A stretch of DNA of 64,000 bases from Stigmatella erecta (GCF_900111745.1 NZ_FOIJ01000024.1:50569-114568); one strand, 5' to 3'; positions 25,309-35,259 are shown, counted from the stretch's first letter. The notes: a model not told the origin generated them from the sequence alone. Translations and numbers: made by a program.

Positions 25309-26793
25309 TCAGGCGGCGGTGCTCGCGGCCAGGTCCACCACGGGTTCGGTCCACAACAGCAGCGCCGCGTAGCCCCGCCAGGGCCGCCACGCCTCCGCCA
25401 TCCGCTCGAGCACCTGCGGCGCCAGCACGATGCCGCCGCCCGCCGCCTTGCGCAGGGCCAGGTCCGACGCGGGAAAAGCATCGGGCTCTCCCAGCGCGCG
25501 CAGGGCGATGTAGTGCGCTGTCCATTCGCCAATCCCGGGCAGCGTGACGAGCCGGGCCACGCTGTCCTCGAGGCTCACGCCGGGCTTCAGCTCACAGGTG
25601 CCCGCGGCACAGGCGGCCGCCAGGCCCTTCAGCGCCACGATGCGTCCCCCCGTGAGCCCGAGCCCCGACAGGTCCGCCTGGGCCAGGGCGGGGGCGGAAG
25701 GGAAGAACTGGGTCAGGCCCTGGCGCGCGAACGAGGCCGGCGTGCCGCACCGCTCCACCACCCGCCCCGCGAGCGTCGTGGCCCCCTTCACCGACACCTG
25801 CTGTCCCAGGATGGCGCGGACCGCCAGCTCGAAGGGCTCGAAGGCGCCCGGAACCCGCACCCCGCCCGCGCGCGCGAGCCGGGGGCCCATCACCGGATCC
25901 TGGCCGAGCGCCACCGCGAGCGCCGCGGGGTCCGCGTCCAGGTCAAACAGCCTGCGGACCCGGGCCACGAGCGGGCGCACCGGCAGGGGCCCCGTCCCCT
26001 CGATTTGAACCGACAGGGCCCGGTACCCAGGCAGGTGGGTCACGCTGAGGACGCCCTCGCTGCCCCCGAGCCGGTAGGTCCGGTGGTAGGCGCCTTCCGC
26101 CACCGCCTCGACGCCCGGGATGGCCCGGCCCGCGAGATAGGCGAGCACCCGCTCCCAGTCGAACGGCGGGCGGTACCCCAGGCGCAGGCGGATGGCGGCG
26201 GAGGCCTGAGGAGGGGTGGTGCGGGAGACGCGGCGCAGCTGGCTCGGGCTGCGCGCGTAGGCGGTCCGCAGGGCGTCGTTGAACCGGCGGAGGCTCTGGA
26301 AGCCCGCCGCGGCCGCCACCTCGCTCAGGGGCAGCCCCGTCTCGGTGAGGAGCTGCTTGGCCACCAGCAGCCGCCGGTTGCCCGCCACCGCCTGGGGGCT
26401 CGCGCCCAGGTGCCGCACGAAGAGCCGGTGGAGCTGCCGCGCGCCGATGCCGAGCCGCGCGGCGAGCTGCTCCACCGAGCCCTCATCGAGCGCGCCCTCG
26501 TCGATCATCCGCAGGGCCCGGGCCACGCTCGCCTCGGTGCCCGCCCAGGCGGGCGTTCCCGGCGCGGCCTCGGGCCGGCAGCGCAGGCAGGAGCGGAACC
26601 CCAGCGCCTCGGCGGCGGCCGCGCTGGGCACGAAGGTGCAGTTCTCCCGCTTCGGCGTCCGCGCGGGGCACACCGGCCGGCAGTAGATGCGGGTGGTCCG
26701 CACGCAGACGAAGAAGCGGCCGTCGAACCGCGCATCCCGCCCGACGAGCGCGCGGTAGGAGACGTCCGGGTCCGGGAGTTCGGAGAGGGCCAT
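25309..26793 (-). CDS. alkA: Ada/AraC-type regulator fused to DNA-3-methyladenine glycosylase II
   Basis: 494 residues from ATG 26793. Residues ~10-75 are the Ada N-terminal zinc/methyl-acceptor domain (IYCRPVCPARTPKRENC... CLRCRPE, four Cys). Residues ~80-180 are an AraC-type HTH (VEQLAARLGIGARQLHRLF... AAGFQSLRRFNDAL). Residues ~200-490 are an AlkA domain, with HhH-GPD motif LVTLPGIGEWTAHYIALRALG and catalytic Asp in FPASDLAL. It combines methylphosphotriester sensing, transcriptional activation and glycosylase repair in one protein; ogt follows directly, completing the adaptive response. Confidence 0.95.
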   Translation of the reverse strand: MALSELPDPDVSYRALVGRDARFDGRFFVCVRTTRIYCRPVCPARTPKRENCTFVPSAAAAEALGFRSCLRCRPEAAPGTPAWAGTEASVARALRMIDEGALDEGSVEQLAARLGIGARQLHRLFVRHLGASPQAVAGNRRLLVAKQLLTETGLPLSEVAAAAGFQSLRRFNDALRTAYARSPSQLRRVSRTTPPQASAAIRLRLGYRPPFDWERVLAYLAGRAIPGVEAVAEGAYHRTYRLGGSEGVLSVTHLPGYRALSVQIEGTGPLPVRPLVARVRRLFDLDADPAALAVALGQDPVMGPRLARAGGVRVPGAFEPFELAVRAILGQQVSVKGATTLAGRVVERCGTPASFARQGLTQFFPSAPALAQADLSGLGLTGGRIVALKGLAAACAAGTCELKPGVSLEDSVARLVTLPGIGEWTAHYIALRALGEPDAFPASDLALRKAAGGGIVLAPQVLERMAEAWRPWRGYAALLLWTEPVVDLAASTAA

Positions 26794-26935
26794 GCGCTGC
26801 AATTAACCGTATCCCCGTCCGGGCCGCTCGCCAGAATCGGACGTCACCGTGGGCCCCTTCCGAGTGCATGGTGGCGGAACCTCGCCGCATCCAGCGCTGG
26901 CCTTGGGCGGGCGTCTCGGTGAGGCTCCCCCCTGC

Positions 26936-28639
26936 GTGGACAAGACGAACCTGCCCGACCCTGAAGCCCTCCGCCGCCTGCTCACCAGCGCCCTGGCGCT
27001 GCCCGCCCTGGCGCCGCATGCCGCCCGGCTGGAGCGGCTGCGCGAAGACTATGCCCGGGGGGTGGCACGCAAGGATGCGCCCCTCACCGTCGCGCTCGTG
27101 GGGGCCACCGGCGCGGGCAAGTCCACCCTGCTCAATGCCCTGGCCGGACAGGCCCTCGCCCGCGAGGGGGAGAACCGCCCCACCAGCACCGCCGCCACCG
27201 TGTTCGCCCCGGCGGACGCGGAGCTGGGCGCCCTGGAGCGCGCGGGCCTCTCCATCGTGCGCTACGCGGCCAGCGCCCACGGCCTGTGGAGCGGCCAGGT
27301 CTTCATCGACACGCCGGACCTCAACAGCGTGGCCACCGCGCACCGCGAGGTGGCCCGCGCCGCGCTGGAGCTGGCGGATGTCGCCCTCGTGGTGATGCAC
27401 CGGGGCAGCGTGGCCGAGGCCACCCAGGTGGAGTTCCTCGCTGGGTTCGCGCGGCGCCGGGCGCTCGTGCTGCTCATCAACTTCGCGGACGAGCAGTCGC
27501 CGGAGTCGCGGGAGACGCTCAAGGCCCAGGCGCGCCGGCTGGCCTCCGAACAGTTTGGCCTGGCGCAGGAACAGCTTCCCGCGTTCGCGATCAGCGCCCG
27601 GGCCGCGCGCGAGGGGAAGGATGTTTCCGGAGAGTTCGGCACCTTCCTCTTCCACCTCCGGGAGCTGGCCTCCCAGGCGGTGGCCACCCGGGTGCGCCGC
27701 GGCAACGCGCTCGGCGCCCTGGAGGAGATCGCCACCCGCGTGGACGCCGCACTCCAGGAGACCGAGGGGGTGCTGTCGCGCACCCGCGCCTCCCTGGAAG
27801 CCGGGCTTGGCCGCGCGGGGGAGGGGCTGCGCCAGGACTTCGCCACGCGGCTGATGCTGGCCCAGGGGCACCTGGCCACGGAGGTGCGGCGCCAGGCCGC
27901 GAACCGCTTCTGGGGCCCGGCGGCCTGGGGCCTCCGGCTGTCCCCCTGGGGAACGGGCGGCATGGGCGCGGCGGCCCTGCTCGCGCGGGGCAGCCTGCCC
28001 GTGGGGCTGGCGGTGGCGGCGGCCTCCACGGCGCTGGATGCCGTGCGGGACCGGACGCGGGCGCGCGCCGCAGAGACGCGGGTGGTGGAGCCCTTCGAGG
28101 ACGACTTGACGGTGGAGGCCGCCGCGCGGGCCGCGCTCACCGAGGCGCGCACCCTGGCGCATGCCCAGGGGCTGGCCCCCGAGGTGCTCGGGCTGCCCGA
28201 CACCCAGGCCCTGCTCGCGGAGCTTCAGGCGGCGCGCGCGCAGACGTGGCGCTACACGCTCACCACGGCGATCGCCGAGGCGGTGGCGGGCTGGTGGCGC
28301 GTGGCGCGGTGGACGGTGCTGCCGCTCATCAACCTGCCCCTGTTCGCGCTGCTGGGGCACGTGAGCTACCGCGTGGCGCGCGCCTACGTGGAGGGCCCAC
28401 TGCTGGGCGGGGACTACTTCCTCAACGCAGGCGCGCTCTTCGTGCTGCTCGCGGGCGCCGGGGCGCTGCTCGCCTCAGCGAGTCTCGCGGGCGCTGGCCG
28501 TCTCGCTCACCGAGCGGGGCAGGACCGGTTTACGCAGGCCCTCGCCACCCTGAGCGGGCGGCTCGGAGAGGCTGTCGAGGACAGCCTTCGCCCCGGGCGG
28601 GACGCCGCTCGCGGACTGCTGAGCCTCCTCCGCGGGTGA
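26936..28639 (+). CDS. Dynamin-like/Era-type membrane GTPase
   Basis: 567 residues from GTG 26936 (GAGG upstream). P-loop VGATGAGKST at residues 55-64, switch-II DTPDLNS at ~125, G4-like NFADE. The long C-terminal helical half contains hydrophobic segments (residues ~345-365 and ~445-520: LPLINLPLFALLGHVSYRV, ALFVLLAGAGALLASASL) that should reach the membrane. It resembles the GTPase at 6.5 kb in plan but is not a close paralogue. Its last 165 bp overlap the antisense-coded C-terminus of the M23 peptidase gene. Confidence 0.75.
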   Translation: MDKTNLPDPEALRRLLTSALALPALAPHAARLERLREDYARGVARKDAPLTVALVGATGAGKSTLLNALAGQALAREGENRPTSTAATVFAPADAELGALERAGLSIVRYAASAHGLWSGQVFIDTPDLNSVATAHREVARAALELADVALVVMHRGSVAEATQVEFLAGFARRRALVLLINFADEQSPESRETLKAQARRLASEQFGLAQEQLPAFAISARAAREGKDVSGEFGTFLFHLRELASQAVATRVRRGNALGALEEIATRVDAALQETEGVLSRTRASLEAGLGRAGEGLRQDFATRLMLAQGHLATEVRRQAANRFWGPAAWGLRLSPWGTGGMGAAALLARGSLPVGLAVAAASTALDAVRDRTRARAAETRVVEPFEDDLTVEAAARAALTEARTLAHAQGLAPEVLGLPDTQALLAELQAARAQTWRYTLTTAIAEAVAGWWRVARWTVLPLINLPLFALLGHVSYRVARAYVEGPLLGGDYFLNAGALFVLLAGAGALLASASLAGAGRLAHRAGQDRFTQALATLSGRLGEAVEDSLRPGRDAARGLLSLLRG

Positions 28640-29248
28640 CAGCGCGACGACGGCCTCGCCCGCGCGGCCACGGTCCTGGGAGGCCACCATGGAGTCACGC
28701 GACTCGCGGCACAGCGGCGCGGCCACGCGCGTGTCGCGCACCGGATCTCCGTAGCCGACGATGCGGGCGGGGATGGAGGGGTTGTTCCACCCACGGCCCA
28801 CCTGGCGCGCCACCTTGAAGTGCAGGTGCGGGCCGCACGACCAGCCCGTCGCGCCCGAGAAGCCGATGAGCTGACCCTGCTTCACCTGCTCGCCCGGCGT
28901 CACCACCACGGCGCTGAAGTGGAGGTACTGCGTCTCCAGCCCGTCCGCGTGGGAGATGACGACGTAGTTGGCCTGGGGCGCGTACTTCTCGTCACAGCCC
29001 CCTTCGGTGCTGTCCCCGCGCGACATGCGCACCACGCCATCCTTCGCGGCGACGATGGGCGTGCCCTCCGACATCCGGAAGTCCCACGCATAGGTGTCGT
29101 TGTGCTTGTGGCTGCCCGTGTCATGTCCCTGGCTCACCGTGTGGATACGCCCACAGGCAAATGGGACACCGACTTCGGGGACCTCCGAGAGGGTGTTGGG
29201 GGAAACCGCTGGAACGGACGCAAGGACCAGGAGGGTTGAAAGGATCAT
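28475..29248 (-). CDS. Secreted M23 family (LytM) metallopeptidase
   Basis: 257 residues, N-terminal signal peptide (ILSTLLVLASVPAVS). LytM domain with H-x-x-x-x-x-x-D pattern (HKHNDTYAWDFRM), SEGTPIVAAKDGVV, then YLHFSAVVVTPGEQVKQGQL and zinc/catalytic CGPHLHFKV. Cleaves peptide cross-links in peptidoglycan. The C-terminal ~60 residues are Ser/Pro/Glu-rich and coded over the 3' end of the opposite-strand GTPase gene. Confidence 0.85.
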   Translation of the reverse strand: MILSTLLVLASVPAVSPNTLSEVPEVGVPFACGRIHTVSQGHDTGSHKHNDTYAWDFRMSEGTPIVAAKDGVVRMSRGDSTEGGCDEKYAPQANYVVISHADGLETQYLHFSAVVVTPGEQVKQGQLIGFSGATGWSCGPHLHFKVARQVGRGWNNPSIPARIVGYGDPVRDTRVAAPLCRESRDSMVASQDRGRAGEAVVALSPAEEAQQSASGVPPGAKAVLDSLSEPPAQGGEGLRKPVLPRSVSETASARETR

Positions 29249-29411
29249 GTGTAGGGCCGCCTCTCAACGGAGGGAAGTCCCGAGCCTATTCCATGTGATT
29301 TTCCCGCTCGCGCCAGGCCGGCCTACCGCCACCCGGGCCCAGCCCTTGTCCGCCCGCCTGCTGTCGCCCACCCCACAGGCCTCCCCCTCACCCTGAAGGT
29401 TTTTCGCATAT

Positions 29412-29425
29412 AGTGACTGGTCACT
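29412..29425 (+). promoter_or_regulatory. TetR operator-like palindrome
   Basis: AGTGAC-TG-GTCACT, perfect 6-bp arms, 28 bp upstream of the TetR-family start codon. The position and TGAC-GTCA half-sites are typical of TetR/AcrR autoregulatory operators. Confidence 0.6.
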
Positions 29426-29452
29426 TTTTAATTCTCGCGTTACAGTCCTGGT

Positions 29453-30109
29453 ATGCCCCCGCGAAAGGCATCCCCGGAAGCACCCGCGCGTGCGCGCCGC
29501 ACCCAGCAGGAGCGGCGTGAGGAGACGCGCCGGCGGCTGCTGGACGCCACCATCGCGGTGCTGGTCGAGCAGGGCTACGCGCGGCTCACCACGGTGGAAG
29601 TGGCCCGGCGGGCGGGCGTCTCCCAGGGCGCGGTCTTCACCCACTTCGACACCAAGGCGGAGCTGCTGGTGGCCGCCGTCCAGCACCTCTTTCCCCGCCT
29701 CATCCAGGACTACCTCGCCGGCTACGCGGGGCTGCCGGGGGGGAGGGACCGCATCGGCGCCGCGGTGGAGATGCTGTGGGCCGTCTTCGAGCGGCCGGAG
29801 ATGCTCGCCGCCATCGAGCTGTACGTGGCAGCCCGTACGGAGCCCGAGCTCCAGGCGGCGCTCGCCACCGTGGAGGGCCCCCACCGGGACAACCTCCTGC
29901 GCGTGGCGCGTGGGCTGTTTCCCGAGGCGGCCGAGCACGCGGACTTCGAGGCCGTCGTCGAGCTGGTCATCGACGCGGTGCAGGGGGGCGCCATCGCGCG
30001 CGTGGCCCGGCCCCACCACCCGGCCCTGCCGCGGATGCGCCAGGTGCTCGTCCGCTTCGTCCACCGCAGCTTCACCCGGCACCGGCAACACCAGCGCTCC
30101 CGTCCCTAG
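29453..30109 (+). CDS. TetR family transcriptional regulator
   Basis: 218 residues. N-terminal TetR HTH at residues ~25-70: EETRRRLLDATIAVLVEQGY, then RLTTVEVARRAGVSQGAVFTHF, an excellent match to the family pattern. The C-terminal ligand-binding region is helical and generic. The operator-like palindrome just upstream suggests autorepression. The following desaturase/hydroxylase gene starts 11 bp after the stop, so it is the most likely target and its lipid substrate or product the likely ligand class. Confidence 0.9.
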   Translation: MPPRKASPEAPARARRTQQERREETRRRLLDATIAVLVEQGYARLTTVEVARRAGVSQGAVFTHFDTKAELLVAAVQHLFPRLIQDYLAGYAGLPGGRDRIGAAVEMLWAVFERPEMLAAIELYVAARTEPELQAALATVEGPHRDNLLRVARGLFPEAAEHADFEAVVELVIDAVQGGAIARVARPHHPALPRMRQVLVRFVHRSFTRHRQHQRSRP

Positions 30110-30120
30110 CGAGGTCTCCC

Positions 30121-31002
30121 ATGGAAGAGCTTCACATCCCCGACCTCATCGTCCTGGCGATCCCCTTCTTCATCGTGTCGCTCGTGGCCGAGGGGCTCAT
30201 CGTCCGGAAGTTGAAGCGCGAGGGCCGGCCGCTCGTGGGCCACACGGTGAAGGACACCGCGGCGAGCCTCTCCATGGGCCTGGGCAACCTCGCCATCAAC
30301 CTGGGCTGGAAGGGCATCGCCTTCGCGGCGTACGTGGCGCTCTACCAGCTCACGCCGCTGCGCCTGGGCACCGGGCCCTGGGCCTGGGTGCTGCTCTTCT
30401 TCGCGGACGACTTCTGCTACTACTGGTTCCACCGCGTCCATCACGAGTGCCGCTTCTTCTGGGCCTCGCACGTGGTGCACCACTCCAGCGAGCACTACAA
30501 CCTGTCCACGGCGCTGCGGCAGACGTGGACGCCCATGACGGGGCTGCCCTTCTGGCTGCCCCTGGCGCTGCTGGGCTTCCACCCGGTGATGATCGTCACC
30601 GCGCAGTCCATCAGCCTGCTCTACCAGTACTGGATTCACACCGAGGCCATCGGGCGGATGGGGCCCCTGGAGTGGGTGCTCAACACGCCCTCGCACCACC
30701 GCGCGCACCACGCCTCCAACGTGCAGTACCTGGACAAGAACTACGGCGGCATCCTCATCGTCTGGGACCGGCTCTTCGGCACCTTCCAGCCCGAGGTGGA
30801 GCGGCCCGTGTACGGGCTGACGAAGAACCTCCACACCTTCCACCCGGTGCAGATCGCCTTCCACGAGTACGCCGCCATCCTCAGGGACTTGCAGCGCCCC
30901 GAGCCCCTGCGCACCCGGCTGGGCCGCGTCTTCCACGGCCCCGGCTGGCTGCCCGGACCGGAACGTCCCCCGGACAACACCGCGCACACCCTTTCCGCTT
31001 GA
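30121..31002 (+). CDS. Sterol desaturase/fatty acid hydroxylase family protein
   Basis: 293 residues, ATG after GAGG. Four hydrophobic segments and the di-iron histidine boxes of the family: [22 protein letters not shown] and later [19 protein letters not shown]. These proteins use O2 and two iron atoms at the membrane to hydroxylate or desaturate lipids or sterols. It sits directly behind a TetR regulator, so it is likely controlled by it. Substrate not predictable from sequence. Confidence 0.9.
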   Translation: MEELHIPDLIVLAIPFFIVSLVAEGLIVRKLKREGRPLVGHTVKDTAASLSMGLGNLAINLGWKGIAFAAYVALYQLTPLRLGTGPWAWVLLFFADDFCYYWFHRVHHECRFFWASHVVHHSSEHYNLSTALRQTWTPMTGLPFWLPLALLGFHPVMIVTAQSISLLYQYWIHTEAIGRMGPLEWVLNTPSHHRAHHASNVQYLDKNYGGILIVWDRLFGTFQPEVERPVYGLTKNLHTFHPVQIAFHEYAAILRDLQRPEPLRTRLGRVFHGPGWLPGPERPPDNTAHTLSA

Positions 31003-31141
31003 AATCCGGGGTTCCGCCCCCTTCCGCATGGGGGCCCATGTCGGACAGGCCACCACCTTCGCACAAGGAACGCGTCAGGCGCCTTTTCCCTGTGGGGATG
31101 AAGCGCTAGGACAGCGGGGAAACTCGGTGTGCGGAGGAACG

Positions 31142-32731
31142 ATGAGCCAGCGGGAGCTGTGGGAGCGGTACAAGCGCTATCTGTGTGTCAGCCCGTCCTT
31201 GGGCTTCTCGCTCGACATCTCGCGCATGAAGTTCACCGAGGCCTTCCTGGACCGGATGCGCGAGCCCCTGAAGGCGGCCTTCGAGGCCATGGAGGAGCTG
31301 GAGAAGGGGGCCATCGCCAACCCGGACGAGAAGCGCCAGGTGGGCCACTACTGGCTCCGGGCCTCGGAGCTGTCGCCCGAGGCGGGCATCGGCCGGTCCA
31401 TCCGCGACACGCTGGCGGACGTGCACTGGTTCGCCGAGGAGATTCACGCCGGGCGCATCGTGCCGCAGACGGCCGAGCGCTTCACGCAGCTGCTCATCGT
31501 CGGCATCGGCGGCTCGGCGCTGGGCCCGCAGCTGGTGGCCGACGCGCTGGGCGGCGCCTCGGACCGGATGAAGCTGTTCTTCTTCGACAACACGGACCCC
31601 GACGGCATGGACCGGGTGCTCGCGCAGGTGGGCGACAAGCTGCCCGAGACGCTCACGCTCGTCATCAGCAAGTCGGGCGGGACGAAGGAGACGCGCAACG
31701 GCATGCTGGAGGCCGAGCGGGCCTACAAGGCGCGCGGGCTCGAGTTCGGCGCGCACGCGGTGGCCATCACCGGCGACAACAGCGAGCTGGACCGGTACGC
31801 GAAGAAGCACAGCTGGCTGCGCACCTTCCCCATGTGGGACTGGATCGGCGGGCGCACCTCGGTGCTCTCCGCGGTGGGCCTGCTGCCCGCGCGGCTGCAG
31901 GGGCTGGATGTGGACGGGCTGCTCGCGGGCGCGCGGGAGATGGACCGGCAGACGCGGCAGCGCGAACTGATGCGCAACCCCGCGGCGCTGCTGGCGCTCA
32001 TGTGGTTCCACGCCGGGGACGGGCGGGGCACCCGGGACATGGTCATCCTGCCGTACAAGGACCGGCTGCTCTTGCTCTCGAAGTACCTCCAGCAGCTCGT
32101 CATGGAGTCGCTGGGCAAGGAGCTGTCGCTGGACGGCCAGGTGGTCAACCAGGGCATCGCCGTCTACGGCAACAAGGGCTCCACGGATCAGCACGCCTAC
32201 GTGCAGCAGCTGCGCGAGGGCGTCCACAACTTCTTCGTCACCTTCGTGGAGGTGCTCAAGGACCGCGAGGGGCCCTCGCTGCCCATCGAGGAGGACGCCA
32301 CCAGCGGTGACTACCTGGTGGGCTTCCTGCTGGGCACGCGCCGCGCGCTCTACGAGAAGGACCGCGAGTCCATGCTGCTCACCGTGCCGGATGTGAGCGC
32401 GCGCACGCTCGGGGCCCTCATCGCCCTGTACGAGCGCGCCGTGGGGCTGTACGCCCAGCTCGTCCACATCAACGCCTACCACCAGCCGGGCGTCGAGGCG
32501 GGCAAGAAGGCCGCGGGCACCGTGCTGGAGCTGCAGCGCAAGCTGCTGTCCCACCTGCGCGCGAAGAAGGGGCAGGCCGGGACGGCGGACGAGCTGGCCG
32601 GCGCCATCGGCGCTCCGGACGAGGCGGAGACGGTGTTCCACGTGCTGGAGCACCTGGCGGCCAACCCCGACCACGGCGTGACGCGCACCGAAGGCACCAG
32701 CCCCTTCGATGCGCGCTACCAGGTGGCCTGA
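31142..32731 (+). CDS. pgi: Glucose-6-phosphate isomerase
   Basis: 529 residues from ATG 31142, with GGAGGAACG in front. Family features: [11 protein letters not shown] near residue 120, [14 protein letters not shown] (phosphosugar-binding), [18 protein letters not shown], and C-terminal [16 protein letters not shown] with the catalytic Lys. Converts glucose-6-phosphate and fructose-6-phosphate in glycolysis and gluconeogenesis. Shorter than the E. coli enzyme (549). Convergent 3 bp from the next gene. Confidence 0.95.
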   Translation: MSQRELWERYKRYLCVSPSLGFSLDISRMKFTEAFLDRMREPLKAAFEAMEELEKGAIANPDEKRQVGHYWLRASELSPEAGIGRSIRDTLADVHWFAEEIHAGRIVPQTAERFTQLLIVGIGGSALGPQLVADALGGASDRMKLFFFDNTDPDGMDRVLAQVGDKLPETLTLVISKSGGTKETRNGMLEAERAYKARGLEFGAHAVAITGDNSELDRYAKKHSWLRTFPMWDWIGGRTSVLSAVGLLPARLQGLDVDGLLAGAREMDRQTRQRELMRNPAALLALMWFHAGDGRGTRDMVILPYKDRLLLLSKYLQQLVMESLGKELSLDGQVVNQGIAVYGNKGSTDQHAYVQQLREGVHNFFVTFVEVLKDREGPSLPIEEDATSGDYLVGFLLGTRRALYEKDRESMLLTVPDVSARTLGALIALYERAVGLYAQLVHINAYHQPGVEAGKKAAGTVLELQRKLLSHLRAKKGQAGTADELAGAIGAPDEAETVFHVLEHLAANPDHGVTRTEGTSPFDARYQVA

Positions 32732-32734
32732 GCC

Positions 32735-33217
32735 CTACGCCTGCTTCGCGGGAGCGGTGCGGCGCTGGGGCACGAGCCCCTGGACGGCGTTCCGGGCCAC
32801 CGCGGTGGCCAGCGCCGAGCCGAAGATGACGATGAGCTTGCGCCCCAGCTCCACGCTCAGGGGCGCCTGATCGGCGCGGGTGGCGAGCCGCTCCGGGTGC
32901 TCCCACGCGCGATGCAGCGCCAGCCGCCGCTTCTTCGCGAGGAGCTGTTGCCGGTGGCGCGCGCGCCACACCCCGATGCCCACCCCGATGCCGACCGCCG
33001 CGACGGCGGCGACGCCCAGCCCGATGAGCAGCTCCTGGTGCTGGGAGGCCTGGTAGCGCACGTCCAGGACGCGCTCCCGCCGCCGCTCCAGCTCACTCAG
33101 CGTGAGCAACAGCTCGTCGCGGATGCGGTCGGCGGTGTGCTCCACCTGCTCGCGCGCGCTCTGGCTGGACACGATGTGCGTGGGCCCGCTCTTCACCACT
33201 GAATCACGCTCGCTCAT
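32735..33217 (-). CDS. Membrane-anchored coiled-coil protein (DUF3618-like)
   Basis: 160 residues from ATG 33217, whose ATGA overlaps the stop of the upstream holin-like gene. An acidic/charged N-terminal helix (REQVEHTADRIRDELLLTLSE) precedes one hydrophobic Gly/Val-rich segment at ~70-95 (LLIGLGVAAVAAVGIGVGIGVW) and a basic C-terminus. This arrangement is typical of DUF3618/YqjD-like inner membrane proteins. It partners by position with the preceding gene. Function unknown. Confidence 0.7.
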   Translation of the reverse strand: MSERDSVVKSGPTHIVSSQSAREQVEHTADRIRDELLLTLSELERRRERVLDVRYQASQHQELLIGLGVAAVAAVGIGVGIGVWRARHRQQLLAKKRRLALHRAWEHPERLATRADQAPLSVELGRKLIVIFGSALATAVARNAVQGLVPQRRTAPAKQA

Positions 33218-33654
33218 TGAAGGGTCTCCCGCGCCAGGCCGAAGTCCGCCTTGAGGCGCTCCTGGGTATGGTTGAGGGGCTTCTTGGGCAGCTTCTTCAC
33301 GCCCACCCAGCCCAGCACGCCCGCCGTCAGCAGGATGGCCACGCCCACCAGCAGCACCCCCAGCGGGGCGGCCACGGGCAGCACCAGCCCCAGCGCCACG
33401 AAGAGGGCCGCCAGCCCACACAGCGCCAGCACCCCGGCGGCGCCCAGCAGGATGCCGGCGGTCCGCGCGGCCTTCACCTCCTCGCGCAGTTCCTTCTTGG
33501 CGTGCAGGACCTCCGCCTTCACCAGCAGCCTTGCCTCCGCGAAGGCGTGCCGGATGAGTTCGGCGGTGGTCAGAGACTCCAGTTGGCTTCGCTCCAAGCG
33601 TTCCGATTCGAGGTCCACGTCTCCGCCTCCCAGCTTCACAGGAGCCCCGTCCAC
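33214..33654 (-). CDS. Phage holin family/YqjE-like membrane protein (Holin-X type)
   Basis: 146 residues from GTG 33654 (other GTG starts nearby are possible). N-terminal amphipathic helix (LTTAELIRHAFAEARLLVKAEVLHAKKELR) and two hydrophobic segments (residues ~70-90 and 95-120), the layout of the Holin-X/YqjE family, often found with DUF3618-like partners. The name reflects topology, not lysis activity. Coupled to the downstream gene by ATGA. Confidence 0.75.
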   Translation of the reverse strand: MDGAPVKLGGGDVDLESERLERSQLESLTTAELIRHAFAEARLLVKAEVLHAKKELREEVKAARTAGILLGAAGVLALCGLAALFVALGLVLPVAAPLGVLLVGVAILLTAGVLGWVGVKKLPKKPLNHTQERLKADFGLARETLQ

Positions 33655-33790
33655 GCTTTGCCCGCGCCAGGTGCCCCGCCTGCGGGAAAGGTGGGGCGCG
33701 CCCCGTGTAGGGAGAAGTCCGCAGGAACTACAGGGGGAGGGCTGCTTGCTTGCCCGCTGTCCGCCAGGGGGCCGCCGGGAGCAGCCAGGC

Positions 33791-34816
33791 TCAGCGCCGG
33801 CGGTGCAGGGCCAGCGCCGTGACGAGCGTCTCGCGCACCTGGCGGGCCTGGAAGAGGCGGTCCGCGGTGTCCAGCAGGTTCTCGCCGTAGAGCACCTGCT
33901 TGCGCAGGCGGGCCGGCAGGGCGCGCGTGCCCAGGTGCGCCCCCAGGAGCGCCCCCGTCACCGCCGCGGCCACGTCCACCTCGCCGCCACAGCGCAGCAC
34001 CAGCGCCACCGCCTCGCGGAAGTCGTGGGGCATCTTCAGCGTCGCGTACAGCGAGGTGAGCAGCACCGGCACCACGTGCGGCGGCAGCCCCTCCACGCCG
34101 TCGAGCTCCGAGCGCGGCACGCCCACCTTGCGCAGCGCGCCCAGCGCGCGGGACACGTCCCACGTGAGCAGCCGGGGCAGGTGCCGCAATTCCTCCGCGA
34201 GCGTCTTGTCGTGCACCGCGGCGGCCAGCGCCAGGGACTCGCAGAAGGCCGCCGCCGTGAGCGCCTCCTCCTCCATGCCCAGCGCCACCGCCTGCGCGAA
34301 GGCCGCCGCGGCCGCCGCGCAGGTGGGGTCCTTGTGCGTCACCACCGAGAGCACGCCCGCGTCGTGCGGCAGGCGCGCGCGCCGGCCCTCGAAGAGGCCC
34401 ACCACCATGGCGCGGCTGAGCACCGAGGGGCACTTGAGGCCCAGCGGCGCCCCGGCGCTCATCCACGGCGCGCCGCCCGCGAGCCGCTGGAGCGCCTCGG
34501 AGAGCCCCTTGGGCGGCTGGAGGATGACGCCCTCCTGCCACAGCCACGCGAAGTGCGCCGCGGCGCTGCGCCCATCCACCTTGCCCTCGCGGATGACGCT
34601 CTCGCTGGCGGCCAGCAGCATCTGCGTGTCGTCGGAGAACTGCCCCTTGGCGAACTTGCCGCGCGGGCGCGGGGAGAAGTCATCCGCCAGGTGGGTGAGC
34701 CGCGTGAGGCTCGCCGGCGGCACGCCCCGGAGGGGAAACCCCAGGGCATCGCCGATGGCGAGGCCCAGGAACGCCGCATGAAACCTGTCCTGGCGCTCGG
34801 CGGGAGTCAGCGGCAT
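33791..34816 (-). CDS. ADP-ribosylglycohydrolase family protein
   Basis: 341 residues from ATG 34816. Motifs of the ARH/DraG family: GLAIGDALGFPLRG, FSDDTQMLLAASE, and C-terminal LRCGGEVDVAAAVTGALLGAHLG (normally G-D-T-D-T-x-A-A-I-x-G-A). The last motif has E-V-D in place of D-T-D, so one metal-coordinating Asp is changed. Members remove ADP-ribose from proteins or metabolites using Mg. Here activity cannot be assumed. Confidence 0.85.
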   Translation of the reverse strand: MPLTPAERQDRFHAAFLGLAIGDALGFPLRGVPPASLTRLTHLADDFSPRPRGKFAKGQFSDDTQMLLAASESVIREGKVDGRSAAAHFAWLWQEGVILQPPKGLSEALQRLAGGAPWMSAGAPLGLKCPSVLSRAMVVGLFEGRRARLPHDAGVLSVVTHKDPTCAAAAAAFAQAVALGMEEEALTAAAFCESLALAAAVHDKTLAEELRHLPRLLTWDVSRALGALRKVGVPRSELDGVEGLPPHVVPVLLTSLYATLKMPHDFREAVALVLRCGGEVDVAAAVTGALLGAHLGTRALPARLRKQVLYGENLLDTADRLFQARQVRETLVTALALHRRR

Positions 34817-34986
34817 CGGGGGCGCGAGATTAGCCGAGGCTCGAACGAGGACCAGCCGAATCCAGCAGCACGCCAAAGTCGAGCATCCGCATCCTCTTCC
34901 GGGCCGTCCCCGCACCTACCGCACGAGGCAATGGAGGGCGGGTTTGGTACCGTAAGAGGCAGGCGCGGGGCAAGCCTCACACAAAG

Positions 34987-35244
34987 CTACGTGTCGCTGT
35001 CGCGCCCCAGATTCACCACCGCTTGCAATCGCGCGAGCACCGCCTCCGCGCCCTGGTGCAGGCGCGCCCCATCCCACAGCGCGGGACAGGTGTGGCCTCC
35101 GTGGCGGGCGAAATCGGCTTGCGCTTCGTCGAAGGCGAGGTTGCGGAACCGCACGCGGTCCTCGAGCGCATGGTCGACGATGTAGCCGCGCACCCGGGCC
35201 GAGGGCCGGTCCGGGATGCGGTGAAAGAGCTCGAACACGGCCAA
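34987..35244 (-). CDS. Small glutaredoxin/GST-N-like protein
   Basis: 85 residues from TTG 35244 (GTG 35238 possible), 16 bp after the atpC stop. A single short beta-alpha-beta pattern with TCPALWDGARLHQG followed by a helix (AEAVLARLQAVV), like the cis-Pro segment of glutaredoxin and GST N-terminal domains. There is no CXXC motif, so redox activity is unlikely. It appears to be the last gene of the atpD-atpC cluster. Confidence 0.5.
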   Translation of the reverse strand: MAVFELFHRIPDRPSARVRGYIVDHALEDRVRFRNLAFDEAQADFARHGGHTCPALWDGARLHQGAEAVLARLQAVVNLGRDSDT

Positions 35245-35259
35245 GGGCCCGGAAGGAGC

